A stretch of 64,000 bases of DNA from Candidatus Poribacteria bacterium (GCA_022822085.1 JAJECK010000136.1:1-64000); one strand, 5' to 3'. Shown: positions 40,088-50,893, counted from the first letter of the stretch. The notes: generated by a model not told the origin, from the sequence alone. A program made the numbers and translations.

Positions 40088-42001
40088 ATGAAGAAAATTG
40101 ACAAAGCCGAATACGAAAAACGCCTCAACAAAATCACAGAAATATTTGAAGACCTCGTCATTCATGCCGACGAACAAGCCACCTACCGCTGTCCCTACAA
40201 AAATAGATATGACCAGTGCACAGCACAATTCGGATGCCGAAACCAGCGTAAGATAGACGAAGGCACAGGGTTACTGTGTGTCGGTGACGATAAACTGGAT
40301 TATCGCGATGCATGGGAAACTGATGCAACCGATGATACAGACAGATTAGATACTCAATCTAACGGCACAATTACCTGCGATGGTAAAACATATCAACTCT
40401 CCCCCGGTAAAACTGTATTTGATTACGCTGACGACTTAGCCGTTCAAGTACCTACCTCATGTCTTCGGACAGGACAGTGCCACGAGTGTATCGTTGAGAT
40501 AAAGCATGGCATGGAACACCTGCGTCCCCCTAATGAAGCAGAAGCATTCCTCCGTGACAACTATCGTCTTGCTTGTCAATCCGTTGTTTTGGATGTAGAT
40601 GCCAACATTGAGTTTACCCCACTCCGTCGCTCACCCCGTATTCTCACACATATCGGTACGGATGAAGCCAAAAACGACACCTCTATATCTCTCAACCCTT
40701 TAATCACACAGAAAGATGGGACTGTCTATTATAATGACGAACCCATTGATCGGTTCAGAGGACATATCTACGGACTTGCCTTAGATATCGGCACTACCAC
40801 TGTAGTAGCCAATCTTGTGGATTTAGAAAATGGAGAGACAGTCTCTGTCAGTTCTTTTGAAAATCCACAACGTTTCGGTGGAAGCGACATAATGCATCGT
40901 ATCTCTTATGATGGTGAGTTTGAAGGTGAATTACGAAAATCACTGATAGCAGCATTGAACAGTCAAATCATGGAGATGTGTGAACTGCATGATTTTGTTC
41001 GGCAGGAGATATACGAAATAGTTGTCGCTGGCAACACAACGATGCGTGACATCTTCTTTCGACAAGATGTCCAAAGCATTGGGCAAAAACCTTATAAATC
41101 CATAATAGAACATGAATTCCTCGATGGAATCCGCTCAACAACATCACTAACAGAAAAAGCACGCAGGATTGGCATCCGTTCTAATCCCAAAGCGATGGTC
41201 TACAGTTTGCCACTCATTGCCAGTCATGTTGGAGCAGATGTCGCTGCTGATTTAGTCTCTATTGACATGCAATCACAAGATGACATCGTGATGTTAGTGG
41301 ATGTGGGAACAAATACAGAAGTGGTTGTAGGAAATTCAGATCGGATGGTAGCCGCATCTTGTCCAGCAGGTCCAGCCTTTGAGGGGGGTGGCATAGAATA
41401 CGGTATGCCTGCCTACCCCGGGGCAATTGAAGCGGTGAAATGGATTGACGGTAAAATTGACTACGAAACAATAGATAGTGAAAAACCACAAGGATTGTGC
41501 GGTTCTGGTCTTATCTCTTTGTTAGCTGAATTACTTCGTAAAAATCAGATGAGTCCCAAGGGCGTTTTTGCAGATAGAAAACAACGGATTATGGAGCTTT
41601 TGCCCGAACACGGAATCACCTTCTCACGAGATGATGCAAGCAACTTAGCACAAGCAAAGGCTGCAAACTACTGCGGTCAATATATTGTACTACGACATTT
41701 TGGGTGTTCACCACAAAACATCAGCAAACTCTATTTAGCAGGCGGATTTGCGAATTACGTCAACATTCAAGACGCAATTGATATTGGCTTTCTTGCACCT
41801 ATTCCTCAAGAGAGAATCGTCAAAGTCGGTAACGCTGCTGTTGGTGGTGCGAAAGAAGTTCTGCTTTCTAAAGAAAAACGTGCAGAAATTGAGGCATTTG
41901 TCAAAAACATTGAGCATATTGAACTTGAAACGACACCTGATTTCTTTGATGTATTCGTAGAGGGGTGTCAATTCAAACCCATGCCGACTGATATTACATA
42001 A
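40088..42001 (+). CDS. 2Fe-2S/ASKHA protein, RACo-like corrinoid reductive activator (DUF4445-type)
   Basis: Ferredoxin-like CysRTGQCHEC...LACQ; GLALDIGTTTVVANLVDLENG; VDVGTNTEVVVGNSDRM; CGSGLISLLAELL. Confidence 0.88.
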   Translation: MKKIDKAEYEKRLNKITEIFEDLVIHADEQATYRCPYKNRYDQCTAQFGCRNQRKIDEGTGLLCVGDDKLDYRDAWETDATDDTDRLDTQSNGTITCDGKTYQLSPGKTVFDYADDLAVQVPTSCLRTGQCHECIVEIKHGMEHLRPPNEAEAFLRDNYRLACQSVVLDVDANIEFTPLRRSPRILTHIGTDEAKNDTSISLNPLITQKDGTVYYNDEPIDRFRGHIYGLALDIGTTTVVANLVDLENGETVSVSSFENPQRFGGSDIMHRISYDGEFEGELRKSLIAALNSQIMEMCELHDFVRQEIYEIVVAGNTTMRDIFFRQDVQSIGQKPYKSIIEHEFLDGIRSTTSLTEKARRIGIRSNPKAMVYSLPLIASHVGADVAADLVSIDMQSQDDIVMLVDVGTNTEVVVGNSDRMVAASCPAGPAFEGGGIEYGMPAYPGAIEAVKWIDGKIDYETIDSEKPQGLCGSGLISLLAELLRKNQMSPKGVFADRKQRIMELLPEHGITFSRDDASNLAQAKAANYCGQYIVLRHFGCSPQNISKLYLAGGFANYVNIQDAIDIGFLAPIPQERIVKVGNAAVGGAKEVLLSKEKRAEIEAFVKNIEHIELETTPDFFDVFVEGCQFKPMPTDIT

Positions 42002-42026
42002 GAATTAAGGAGATAACACAACAATT

Positions 42027-43019
42027 GTGATTAACTTTCAAGAACGATTGCAATCTGAGAAACCAATACTATATGATGGTGGATTCGGTTCTCAACTTTT
42101 TGCACGAGATATTCAACTTGCCAACAGTGCACTTGCCAACGAAACCCATTCTGATGCTGTAGTTGACATCCATTCCGATTATATCAATTCGGGTGCGGAG
42201 GCTATCGGCACAAACACATTTGTTGCTTCCCCTCTTCACTTGGATATGGCAGGACAAGATAAATCGGATGCACAACGTCTCATACGACTCGCTGTTCAAC
42301 ACGCAAAGCAAGCAGTTACTGAGAGCGGAAAAGATGTCTACATTGCAGGTTCTGTCGGTCCATCACCCGGAGCAATTGAGGCGGATAGCGGTGATACTAC
42401 CTTCGGCATTGCCAACGATGATGTGCGGGAAGCACACAAACTGGTAATCCACACGCTTGCTGAAGAAGGTGTGGACTTCCTCTGCCTTGAAACGATGTTC
42501 TCCGCAAAAGAAGCTGCCATTGCAGCAGATATTGCACGAGAAACTGCTCTCCCGATCGCAGTAAACATGACATACAAATGGACAAAAGAACGGAGAACAG
42601 GCAATGAAATATATAAAACTGACTGGGGACATTCCGCTTCAGACTTACTTCAAATCCTTGCAAGCGGTGAGTTTTCACATGGAGACAATCTATTAGATTA
42701 CATTAATATAATCGGAACAAATTGTGGAGCAGAGTCCAAGTTAACTGAACATACAGGGATGCCGTATGCAATAACTGGCACGCAGCAACTACACACCGCG
42801 ATGGCTGATATGGAAGTCAACAACATACGCATGATGGCATATCCAAACGCAGGTATGCCCGAACTTGATGAAAACTATAAAACAGTTTATTCGCAATCAC
42901 CGACAGAGATGGCGGAATATGTATCTTCACTTCTTGATAACGGTGCATACTTAATCGGGGGTTGTTGCGGCACAACTCCCGCACATATCAAGGCTTTCAG
43001 AGATGCAATTGACACATAA
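42027..43019 (+). CDS. Homocysteine S-methyltransferase family protein
   Basis: LYDGGFGSQLFARD, GTNTFVASPLHL, IGTNCGAES, LIGGCCGTTPAHIKAF zinc motif. Confidence 0.9.
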   Translation: MINFQERLQSEKPILYDGGFGSQLFARDIQLANSALANETHSDAVVDIHSDYINSGAEAIGTNTFVASPLHLDMAGQDKSDAQRLIRLAVQHAKQAVTESGKDVYIAGSVGPSPGAIEADSGDTTFGIANDDVREAHKLVIHTLAEEGVDFLCLETMFSAKEAAIAADIARETALPIAVNMTYKWTKERRTGNEIYKTDWGHSASDLLQILASGEFSHGDNLLDYINIIGTNCGAESKLTEHTGMPYAITGTQQLHTAMADMEVNNIRMMAYPNAGMPELDENYKTVYSQSPTEMAEYVSSLLDNGAYLIGGCCGTTPAHIKAFRDAIDT

Positions 43020-43026
43020 CACAACA

Positions 43027-43539
43027 ATGCAAACAATCACACTTACATATAAAAGATTACCTAACCGAGTTAATTATTTTAAACAGCAGTTACTACATAA
43101 AGACAAAGAGGTGATCGTCACAGCACAAAGAGTAACACCTTCTACCCCAATCGTTATAAATGGTGAAACGGTTTTAGGTGATAATTTCAACGTTATCTGG
43201 TTTGTATTCACAGGATTGTGGTATGACATCGGCAAAATCTACAATCTTAACAACGAATGGACGGGATATTATTGTGATATAATTTTACCTGTGGAACGCA
43301 CTGATGATAAATTTGAAATTGTTGACCTATTTCTTGATCTGTGGGTTTCACCCGATGGCACTTACGAAGTCCAAGACGAGGACGAATTTGAAACTGCACT
43401 TGAAAATGGTATAATAGATGCAGATTTGGCAGAAAAGGCACGCAATGCACTAAATAATCTGATTAATCAAGTTAAATCAGGTAATTTTCCACCAGAATTC
43501 GTCAAAAAATTCAGAACTGAATTACCAAGGGAGTCTTGA
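43027..43539 (+). CDS. DUF402 domain-containing protein
   Basis: WTGYYCDIILPVER...IVDLFLDLWVSPDGTYEVQDEDEFETALENGIID. Confidence 0.7.
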   Translation: MQTITLTYKRLPNRVNYFKQQLLHKDKEVIVTAQRVTPSTPIVINGETVLGDNFNVIWFVFTGLWYDIGKIYNLNNEWTGYYCDIILPVERTDDKFEIVDLFLDLWVSPDGTYEVQDEDEFETALENGIIDADLAEKARNALNNLINQVKSGNFPPEFVKKFRTELPRES

Positions 43540-43540
43540 C

Positions 43541-44749
43541 ATGTCAACATTAGCAATTAATGGCGGAGAACCGATCAGAACAAAATCATTTCCCACTTGG
43601 CCAACGCTTGATCCTGCTGACATAGAAGCGTTTGAAAACATCTATAATAGTCGTCGATGGGGTGTTGGTGGCACAAAAGTTCCTGAATTTGCACAACAAT
43701 TTGCAGAATTCCAAGGGGCAAACTTCGGTGTCTGTGTCAATAGTGGCACAACAGCACTCTATATTGCACTAAAGGCAGCGGGTGTCTGTCCTGGAGACGA
43801 GGTTATCACCACCCCGTATACATTCCAAGCCACAGTGGTCGCTATTCTGATGACGCATGCAGTACCTGTTTTCGTAGATACTGCCCCCGACAGTTTCCTG
43901 ATTGATGTCTCCAAGATAGAAGATGCAATCACAGAAAAAACAAAAGCAATCCTACCAGTCCACATTGCAGGATACCCCTCTGATTTAGACACTCTCGTTG
44001 AAATTTCCAACAAACACAATATCAAAATAATTGAGGACTGCGCGCAAGCACACGGTGGCGAATGGCGCGGTAAAGGTGTCGGTAGCTGGGGACATTTCGG
44101 TTGCTTCAGCTTTCAGTCGTCCAAAAACCTATGTGCAGGTGAAGGAGGCATTATTTTGATGAATGACAGAGAACTCTATGAACGCACATGGGCACTCCAC
44201 AACTGCGGACGCACACCACCGGATGCAGAATTCGACAATATTGAACCTTTCGGGGCAAATTTCAGAATGACAGAATGGCAGGCAGCACTACTCCTCTCAC
44301 GACTCACCCGACTTGAAGAGGAAACGAACCTTAGACACATGAATATGCGATGGTTAGACGGATGGTTTGGTGAAATTCCCGGCATCAAAGTTACGCCAAT
44401 TGACCCGCGGGCGACACGATGCGGTTCTCACGGATACAAAGCACTTTTCAATTCTGAGGAATTTGAGGGTATCTCACGGAAGGTCTTCCTTGATGCGATG
44501 CGTGCAGAAGGCATTCCTATAGGATATTGGTACACAACCCCGATGTACCGTTCTTCGTTTCTAAAATCCAACCTATTTGGTCAAGACCTCGACTATTCCG
44601 ATGTCCATTGCCCAGAAACAGAAAAAATCTGCCAATCAGGGCTCGCCTTAAGCCAAAATGTGTTGATGGGATCAGAAGAGGACATGGAGGACATCATTAA
44701 GGCAGCCATCAAAATCAGACGCAATGTTGGAGAGTTATTGTCTGAATAG
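43541..44749 (+). CDS. DegT/DnrJ/EryC1/StrS family aminotransferase
   Basis: NSGTTALYIALKAAGVCPGDEVITTPYTF, IIEDCAQAHGGEWRGKGVGSWGHFGCFSFQSSKNLCAGEGG. Confidence 0.93.
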   Translation: MSTLAINGGEPIRTKSFPTWPTLDPADIEAFENIYNSRRWGVGGTKVPEFAQQFAEFQGANFGVCVNSGTTALYIALKAAGVCPGDEVITTPYTFQATVVAILMTHAVPVFVDTAPDSFLIDVSKIEDAITEKTKAILPVHIAGYPSDLDTLVEISNKHNIKIIEDCAQAHGGEWRGKGVGSWGHFGCFSFQSSKNLCAGEGGIILMNDRELYERTWALHNCGRTPPDAEFDNIEPFGANFRMTEWQAALLLSRLTRLEEETNLRHMNMRWLDGWFGEIPGIKVTPIDPRATRCGSHGYKALFNSEEFEGISRKVFLDAMRAEGIPIGYWYTTPMYRSSFLKSNLFGQDLDYSDVHCPETEKICQSGLALSQNVLMGSEEDMEDIIKAAIKIRRNVGELLSE

Positions 44750-44989
44750 GTTTTGAAAAAATTACAATTTTCTGTAACCTGATGTTTAATCTCATATTCC
44801 GTAGTGCATGAATACTGGGTTTATGGCAATTTTGATGCACAAATTTCTATATTTTTGACTTAGATTGAATTAATTCCAGGGTTCAATCAGATCACAAAAA
44901 ATTGAAGAATTCAATATCTACAAGGGTCCATAACTTCTCAATAAATGTCAAAATACGAAAAAAGAACTGTGGAATGTAGGTTTAAACAG

Positions 44990-45220
44990 ATTTTGCATAA
45001 GAGAAAGGAGTGAGATCATCCGATAACTCGATGTCATATTGGGACAACCATTCTTTTGGTTTTTCTTCTTGAGAGGCAAAGCGAGAAATACCAGGAATTG
45101 GAATGCGCGTAACACTCCACTATCTTGTTCAATATGACGAAAATGAGATCTAACATTCTCAATGGTTTTTTGTGCTATATTCTCTATTTCAGTTTCCGAT
45201 GTATACATCCCCACAATCAT
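44990..45220 (-). pseudogene. Frameshifted gene remnant of unknown family
   Basis: Protein-like sequence splits across two frames: ...IENVRSHFRHIEQDSGVLRAFQ and RIPIPGISRFASQEEKPKEWLSQYDIELSDDLTPFSYAKSV*. Confidence 0.35.
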
Positions 45221-45363
45221 CTCAGAAATTTCTATCCATTTTTTGATTTAGGGAGAAGCCCCATTCGTATATGACCCATAATTTAATCTCCACTTATCGT
45301 GTTGTTACCTAACAGTGATAAATGTTGTATTTCATACGAAACATGTAGGCGAAACTGAAAATA

Positions 45364-46818
45364 CTACCCCTTCACAACCCCAATCGGACGGAGGCGTGCA
45401 ACGCGGCGTGAAAGACCCGCTTCATCAACGACGCGGACCACCTCATCTACATCCTTATATGCTTCAGGCACCTCCTCCTGCAAAGTCCGTTTGCCTTCGG
45501 CACGCACATAGATACCTCGTTTCTCAAGATCATCCTTGATGGATCTTCCTTTTGTCAATTCAATGGCTTTCCGCCGTGAGAGAACCCTACCCGCACCATG
45601 ACAGGTTGTGCCCCATGTTTCAGCCATTGCCCCCGGATTGCCAACCAATACATAGGAGGCAGTCCCCATATCGCCAGGTATCAACACAGGTTGCCCAACC
45701 TTCTGATATTTTTCAGGAATTTCCGGATGTCCAGCAGGAAAAGCACGGGTTGCCCCTTTGCGATGGACAAACAACTCGCGTTCCTTACCATCAACTTCAT
45801 GTTTTTCAAACTTCCCAATGTTATGTGATACATCATAGACAAGTTCCAATCCGAGCTCGTCTTCAGTTGTATCAAAATACTTCATAAAGGTTTGGCGAAC
45901 AAGGTGCATAATACATTGGCGATTGTTCCATGCATAGTTAGCACTACACGCCATAGCAGTGATGTAATCTTGTCCCTCTGGTGAGTTGATCGGTGCAGAG
46001 GCAAGTTGGCGGTCAGGCAGGTTTATGCCGTATCTTTCTGTGACTTGAACCCAACTTTTGACATGCTCATCACAAATCTGATAACCGAACCCACGCGAAC
46101 CTGTATGAATCATGACACATACGTTGCCTTCGTTCAACCCCATCGCATCTGCTGCTTCCCGATAAAAGATACGGTCAACGACTTGTACTTCAAGGAAGTG
46201 GTTCCCTGAACCGAGCGTCCCGAGTTGATTTTTTCCGCGTTCTAACGCACGTTGACTTGCAGCGTCAGCATTGGCATGTTGAAGAAACCCTGATGCTTCA
46301 GTGAACTGCAGGTCATTAGGATGTCCGTATTCACGCTCTATCGCCCAATTCGCACCTTTTTCCAACATATAACGTTCTTCATTGATAGAAAGTTGTATCT
46401 GTCCTTTTGAACCGACACCACAAGGAACATTGTCAAAGAGTTCGCCAATGAGTCCTTTCGTTTTCCCCTTTAATTGTTTGGCATTAAGGTTTGTTCGGAT
46501 TAACCGCACGCCGCAATTAATATCGTACCCGATACCGCCGGGAGAAACGACACCGTCTGCTTGCGGATCCGTTGCTGCAACACCGCCGATGACAAACCCG
46601 TATCCCCAATGCAAATCTGGCATGGCAAGTGAATGTTTAACTATGCCGGGGAGATGTGCGACATTTGCAACTTGTTGCAATGCTTCATCACTTTTTGCTT
46701 GCTCAAGCAGTTTTTCGTTGGCGTAAATTATTCCATCTACACGCATTCCTTCCATGTAACTTTTGGGAATGCGCCAACGGTAGTCGTCAATTTTTTGTAG
46801 GACTACATTGGATTCCAT
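45364..46818 (-). CDS. rtcB: RNA-splicing ligase RtcB
   Basis: MPDLHWGYGFVIGGVAA, GGIGYDINCGVRL, GTLGSGNHFLEVQ, HTGSRGFG, GDMGTASYVLVG, SRRKA. Confidence 0.96.
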   Translation of the reverse strand: MESNVVLQKIDDYRWRIPKSYMEGMRVDGIIYANEKLLEQAKSDEALQQVANVAHLPGIVKHSLAMPDLHWGYGFVIGGVAATDPQADGVVSPGGIGYDINCGVRLIRTNLNAKQLKGKTKGLIGELFDNVPCGVGSKGQIQLSINEERYMLEKGANWAIEREYGHPNDLQFTEASGFLQHANADAASQRALERGKNQLGTLGSGNHFLEVQVVDRIFYREAADAMGLNEGNVCVMIHTGSRGFGYQICDEHVKSWVQVTERYGINLPDRQLASAPINSPEGQDYITAMACSANYAWNNRQCIMHLVRQTFMKYFDTTEDELGLELVYDVSHNIGKFEKHEVDGKERELFVHRKGATRAFPAGHPEIPEKYQKVGQPVLIPGDMGTASYVLVGNPGAMAETWGTTCHGAGRVLSRRKAIELTKGRSIKDDLEKRGIYVRAEGKRTLQEEVPEAYKDVDEVVRVVDEAGLSRRVARLRPIGVVKG

Positions 46819-46847
46819 CTTTTCAGCTCCTTTAAATACAAATAAAA

Positions 46848-48020
46848 TCAAGTAATTGGGACAAGTTCAGGTAATTCAACCCATTTTCTGGATTTCCAAG
46901 ATTCCATACCTAAATCAGCTAACTGTACACCCTTTGCACCTTCAAGTAGCGTCCATGGGAACGGTTCATCAGCAACAACATGTCGGAGAAACAACTCCCA
47001 CTGTGCTCTAAAGGCATTTTCATAAGTCTCTTGTTCCGGAATCTTGAGCCATCCATCAAAAAACTTGATCGGTTGTTCAATATCAGGGTTCCAGACAGGA
47101 CGCGGTGTTCCAGTGAGTGGTTGAATCCAACAGTCTCTCAATCCAGTAACTGCAGAACCATTTATGCCATCTACATGAATGGTTAATAGATCGTCACGTC
47201 GGACACGGACTGCCCATGATGAATTAAAATGAGCAATTATATCGTTTTCAATTTCAAAAGTAGCATACGCAGCATCTTCCGCAGTACATTGATACATCTC
47301 ATTGGACTCATCCCATCGTTGCGGAAGATGTGTCGTGGCGATACAGGATACTCCCTTGACCGCACCGAAAAGGTTATCTAACACATATCGCCAATGGCTA
47401 AACATATCAAGGATAATTCCACCCCCATCTTCGGAGCGATAGTTCCACGAGGGACGTTGTGTTGGTATTGCATCACCACAAAAAACCCAATATCCAAATT
47501 CCCCACGAACAGCGATGATTCTTCCAAAAAAATCAGCATCAATCAGCCGTTTCAATTTCTGAATTCCCGGTAACCAGAGTTTGTCCTGCACGACACCGTT
47601 TTTTAGTCCTGCTTTTGCAGCCTGTTCATATAATCTATAGGCATCAGCAGTATTGGTAGCCGTTGGTTTTTCACAATAGATGTGCTTTCCTGCTGAAATT
47701 GCAGCTTGCACTGCATCAACTCGCAAGGATGTAACTTGTGCGTCAAAATAGACAGAGTAGTTATCATCAGCGAGGGTAGCATCAAGGTCTGTGCTCCATT
47801 TTTCAACACCTGTGGTTTCAGATAGTTTTTCCAGTTTCGCAGGATTTCTCCCAACGAGAAACGGGTCAGGCATAATCACTTCGCTATCTCCGATTGGAAT
47901 ACCACCATCTTCAGCGATTGCTAAAAGCGAGCGGATGAGATGTTGGTTTGTTCCCATCCTGCCTGTGACTCCGTTCATGATTATCCCAACACGATGTGTT
48001 TTTGGGGTATGATTTGTCAT
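46848..48020 (-). CDS. Gfo/Idh/MocA family oxidoreductase
   Basis: VGIIMNGVTGRMG, GKHIYCEKPTA, GGGIILDMFSHWRYVLD. Confidence 0.88.
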   Translation of the reverse strand: MTNHTPKTHRVGIIMNGVTGRMGTNQHLIRSLLAIAEDGGIPIGDSEVIMPDPFLVGRNPAKLEKLSETTGVEKWSTDLDATLADDNYSVYFDAQVTSLRVDAVQAAISAGKHIYCEKPTATNTADAYRLYEQAAKAGLKNGVVQDKLWLPGIQKLKRLIDADFFGRIIAVRGEFGYWVFCGDAIPTQRPSWNYRSEDGGGIILDMFSHWRYVLDNLFGAVKGVSCIATTHLPQRWDESNEMYQCTAEDAAYATFEIENDIIAHFNSSWAVRVRRDDLLTIHVDGINGSAVTGLRDCWIQPLTGTPRPVWNPDIEQPIKFFDGWLKIPEQETYENAFRAQWELFLRHVVADEPFPWTLLEGAKGVQLADLGMESWKSRKWVELPELVPIT

Positions 48021-48039
48021 TTACAATCCTTTCTCCATC

Positions 48040-48954
48040 TCAGTTTTCAAGGTTCAAGAGGACTTGTGTAAACGCATCTATATCTGATGCTTGGGCAGCG
48101 ACTCGGTGTAAATGATCCAGACGTTGCAGATCGTCAATGGTACTGAGAAAAGGTTTTAATTTCTCTGCGACATCGGTCTGAAACCTGACCTCTAACACCG
48201 TGAGGATTGCTTCAACGGCGTGTTCTTTTTTACCTTGTTCAATCCCTTGTTCAATCCCTTGCTGTATGCCGCGTTGTATCACGGTTTCGTAAACAGGTGA
48301 TTCTCTCATAAGTGCCTCCAATTTACCATCCTGAAAAAGTTCAGGTGGATGAATTAAACCCCCAAATACAGAGAGGGCATATAATAACGTACCTCGGGTG
48401 CGGCTGTCTACTGGGGCCGCCTTCGTCGTTTCTATACACCTCTCAACCCATGCTTTTGGTGCGGTCCCTGTAGGAGGTCTCATCAAAGGTGTAAATGGCA
48501 ACAAACCAACAGTACCTGGATCCAAATATGACTCGCCTTCTAACTCGAAGACCCTAATCACATTATACGTAAACCGCAATCCTCCGATGACTTCATCTCC
48601 ATACGTATAATGTCCGGGGTCGTTTTGTCCCGCAGGTGGTCGGAGGTAGAAGACCGTGGAATAGACGTTCATCTCATGCTGGTGGACAAGAAAACTCACA
48701 TACGCCAACATCCGTAACGGCATCGGCTTATCCCGACTCTCCTCGGTTTGTGCCTCTATATGCAGGATTGCATCTTCACCTCTATCAGGCAGCGAGACCC
48801 GAAACGTCAGATCACTGTGATGTAACTTCACCGTGGGTTGCTCGGTGTTCAGAGAGTCTCTCACTCTCACCTGTTCTGTATTCAGAGCCAACGCTGCGAG
48901 TTGGTCGGGCGAGTATTCTCCTAAATGTTTGAATAGTTCATCATAATGTGCCAT
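48040..48954 (-). CDS. Rpn/PD-(D/E)XK nuclease-family transposase-like protein
   Basis: MAHYDELFKHLGEY, ILHIEAQTE, RGIQQGIEQGIEQGKKEHAVE repeat typical of Rpn-like proteins. Confidence 0.65.
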   Translation of the reverse strand: MAHYDELFKHLGEYSPDQLAALALNTEQVRVRDSLNTEQPTVKLHHSDLTFRVSLPDRGEDAILHIEAQTEESRDKPMPLRMLAYVSFLVHQHEMNVYSTVFYLRPPAGQNDPGHYTYGDEVIGGLRFTYNVIRVFELEGESYLDPGTVGLLPFTPLMRPPTGTAPKAWVERCIETTKAAPVDSRTRGTLLYALSVFGGLIHPPELFQDGKLEALMRESPVYETVIQRGIQQGIEQGIEQGKKEHAVEAILTVLEVRFQTDVAEKLKPFLSTIDDLQRLDHLHRVAAQASDIDAFTQVLLNLEN

Positions 48955-49024
48955 GATGAGTATTATACACACCATTAAGGAAAATATCAAGGAGATGCTT
49001 TGCGAATGCAGAGACATTCAATTG

Positions 49025-49477
49025 TCACAAAGCATTAGGTTTGTCAGTACATTGCGGTGCTGCCTCTTCTGGTAGTGGAGGTACATCTATACCGGCTTTC
49101 GGTAGTGTACCAGCAAGTTCCTGTTTCCAATGGTCAACATCACCTGCCGGACCGTAGCAGTATACCATCTTCATCGGTGTGTCACTGGTATTCGTCAACT
49201 GATGGAAAACCCATGAGGGAATAAAAACGGTTTGTCCTGTAGAGATCGTTTGACGTTCCTCACCGAGACACATTTCACCTTCGCCTTCAACGATAAAGTA
49301 TATCTCTTCCTGTTCGTGGTTGTGCCACGGGACTTGTCCACCGTGTGGCTCTAAAACGACAAACCCCATGCAAAATTCATCTATCTGTATCGGGGATGCA
49401 CCACCGACAAGATTTCTGGTTAGTCTACGGGCAGGATATGTTCTGCCTTCCATTTCATTTACATCTGCGATTAACAT
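49025..49477 (-). CDS. Cupin domain protein
   Basis: PHGGQVPWHNHEQEEIYFIVEGEGEM, VFIPSWVFHQLTN. Confidence 0.88.
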   Translation of the reverse strand: MLIADVNEMEGRTYPARRLTRNLVGGASPIQIDEFCMGFVVLEPHGGQVPWHNHEQEEIYFIVEGEGEMCLGEERQTISTGQTVFIPSWVFHQLTNTSDTPMKMVYCYGPAGDVDHWKQELAGTLPKAGIDVPPLPEEAAPQCTDKPNAL

Positions 49478-49510
49478 TGTGTTATCCTTTCCAAGTAATT
49501 TTATGATGTT

Positions 49511-50077
49511 CTATTCAAAAAGTTCGGCAACCGAACAAGTAAATCCTTCTACTACATCTTCACCGCTGAGCGTATCATTCTGTGTTAGCAGTGCGATTTC
49601 TGTTTCTGAACGATAGACAGTTACTGTTTTAGATCGGGGTTTGAGCACCCATACCAACTGTGTGCCTGCCTCAAGGTAGATAAACGCCTTTTCTTCAACG
49701 CGATGGGATGAATCTGTAGGTGAAACAACTTCAACCGCAAGGTCCGGCGGAACAGGGGATGCCTTGCTCTGATCAGCAGGAAGCCGATCTGTTGAAATAA
49801 AGGCAACATCTGGTATCAGCACCCGTTCACCAACACGGAATCCTGTCTCCGAGAGAACACGCCCCAGTTGATTTTCACGAGCATACAAGTGTAACAGAGA
49901 ACTTAGGTTCACACTAACGTAGCCGTGTTCTACTGACGTAGGTGCCATGGGAATTAACTCTCCTTTTATGTATTCATACCCCTCTAAATCGCTTTCAAGG
50001 AATTCTTCCAAAGTCATCTTGGGAATATCAGCGGGAAGACTATCTGGTGCGATTTGATGAACTTCTTGCGCATCCAT
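49511..50077 (-). CDS. Uma2 family (DUF820) nuclease-like protein
   Basis: YEYIKGELIPMAPTSVEHG, PDLAVEVVSPTDSSHRVEEKAFIYLEAGTQLVWVLKP. Confidence 0.9.
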   Translation of the reverse strand: MDAQEVHQIAPDSLPADIPKMTLEEFLESDLEGYEYIKGELIPMAPTSVEHGYVSVNLSSLLHLYARENQLGRVLSETGFRVGERVLIPDVAFISTDRLPADQSKASPVPPDLAVEVVSPTDSSHRVEEKAFIYLEAGTQLVWVLKPRSKTVTVYRSETEIALLTQNDTLSGEDVVEGFTCSVAELFE

Positions 50078-50178
50078 TGTTTCTCCTCCTATGATGTTTA
50101 ATCTCAGGTTTTCTACTGTCTATTGACAATTTTTACCACAATTCCATTCTACTTGATATACAGTTGGACAATTCCTAT

Positions 50179-50745
50179 CTATTCAAAAAGTTCTGCCACT
50201 TGACATGAAAATCCTTCTACTACATCTTCACCACTGAGTGTGTCATTCCGCGTTAGCAGTGTGATGTCTGTTTCTGAACGATAGACAGTCACTGTTTTTG
50301 ATAGAGGTTCAAGTACCCATACCAACTGAGTGCCTGCCTCAAGATATGCAAACACCTTTTCTTGAATTCGGTGTAAAGTGTCTGAAGGAGAAACAACTTC
50401 AACAGCCAGGTCTGGTGGAACTGGTGATGCTTTACTAATGTCATCAGGGAATCGGTCTGTTGTTAAGTAGGCAATATCAGGTATTAGCAAACGTTCCCCA
50501 ACCTTAAATCCTGTGTCCATGAAGATATCTCCCAATTGATTTTCACGGACGTACATTCCTAAAGGTAAAAATAGATTTGTATTTATCTTGCCATGTTGTA
50601 TTGATGTAGGCACAATAGGTAATAATTCTCCTTTTATATATTCATACCCCTCTAAATCGCTCTCAAGGAATTCCTCCAAAGTCATCTTGGGAAGATCAGC
50701 GGAAAGACTATCTGGTGTGATTTGATGGACTTCTTGCGCATCCAT
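50179..50745 (-). CDS. Uma2 family (DUF820) nuclease-like protein, tandem paralog
   Basis: YEYIKGELLPIVPTS, PDLAVEVVSPSDTLHRIQEKVFAYLEAGTQLVWVLEP. Confidence 0.9.
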   Translation of the reverse strand: MDAQEVHQITPDSLSADLPKMTLEEFLESDLEGYEYIKGELLPIVPTSIQHGKINTNLFLPLGMYVRENQLGDIFMDTGFKVGERLLIPDIAYLTTDRFPDDISKASPVPPDLAVEVVSPSDTLHRIQEKVFAYLEAGTQLVWVLEPLSKTVTVYRSETDITLLTRNDTLSGEDVVEGFSCQVAELFE

Positions 50746-50860
50746 TGTTTCTCCTCCTATGATGTGTAATTGCGTGTATTTTCTTTCTGTAGATAATTTA
50801 CCACAGTCCACTTGGAGAATTCAATAACCTTTTTCATAATTGGCATTTCAATATAAATAT

Positions 50861-50893
50861 AGGCGTGTGCACACATATGAGGAACACACGCCT
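50861..50893 (-). terminator. Inverted repeat downstream of ppdK, possible terminator
   Basis: AGGCGTGTG ... ACACACGCCT; T-rich on the minus strand but no long U tract. Confidence 0.45.
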
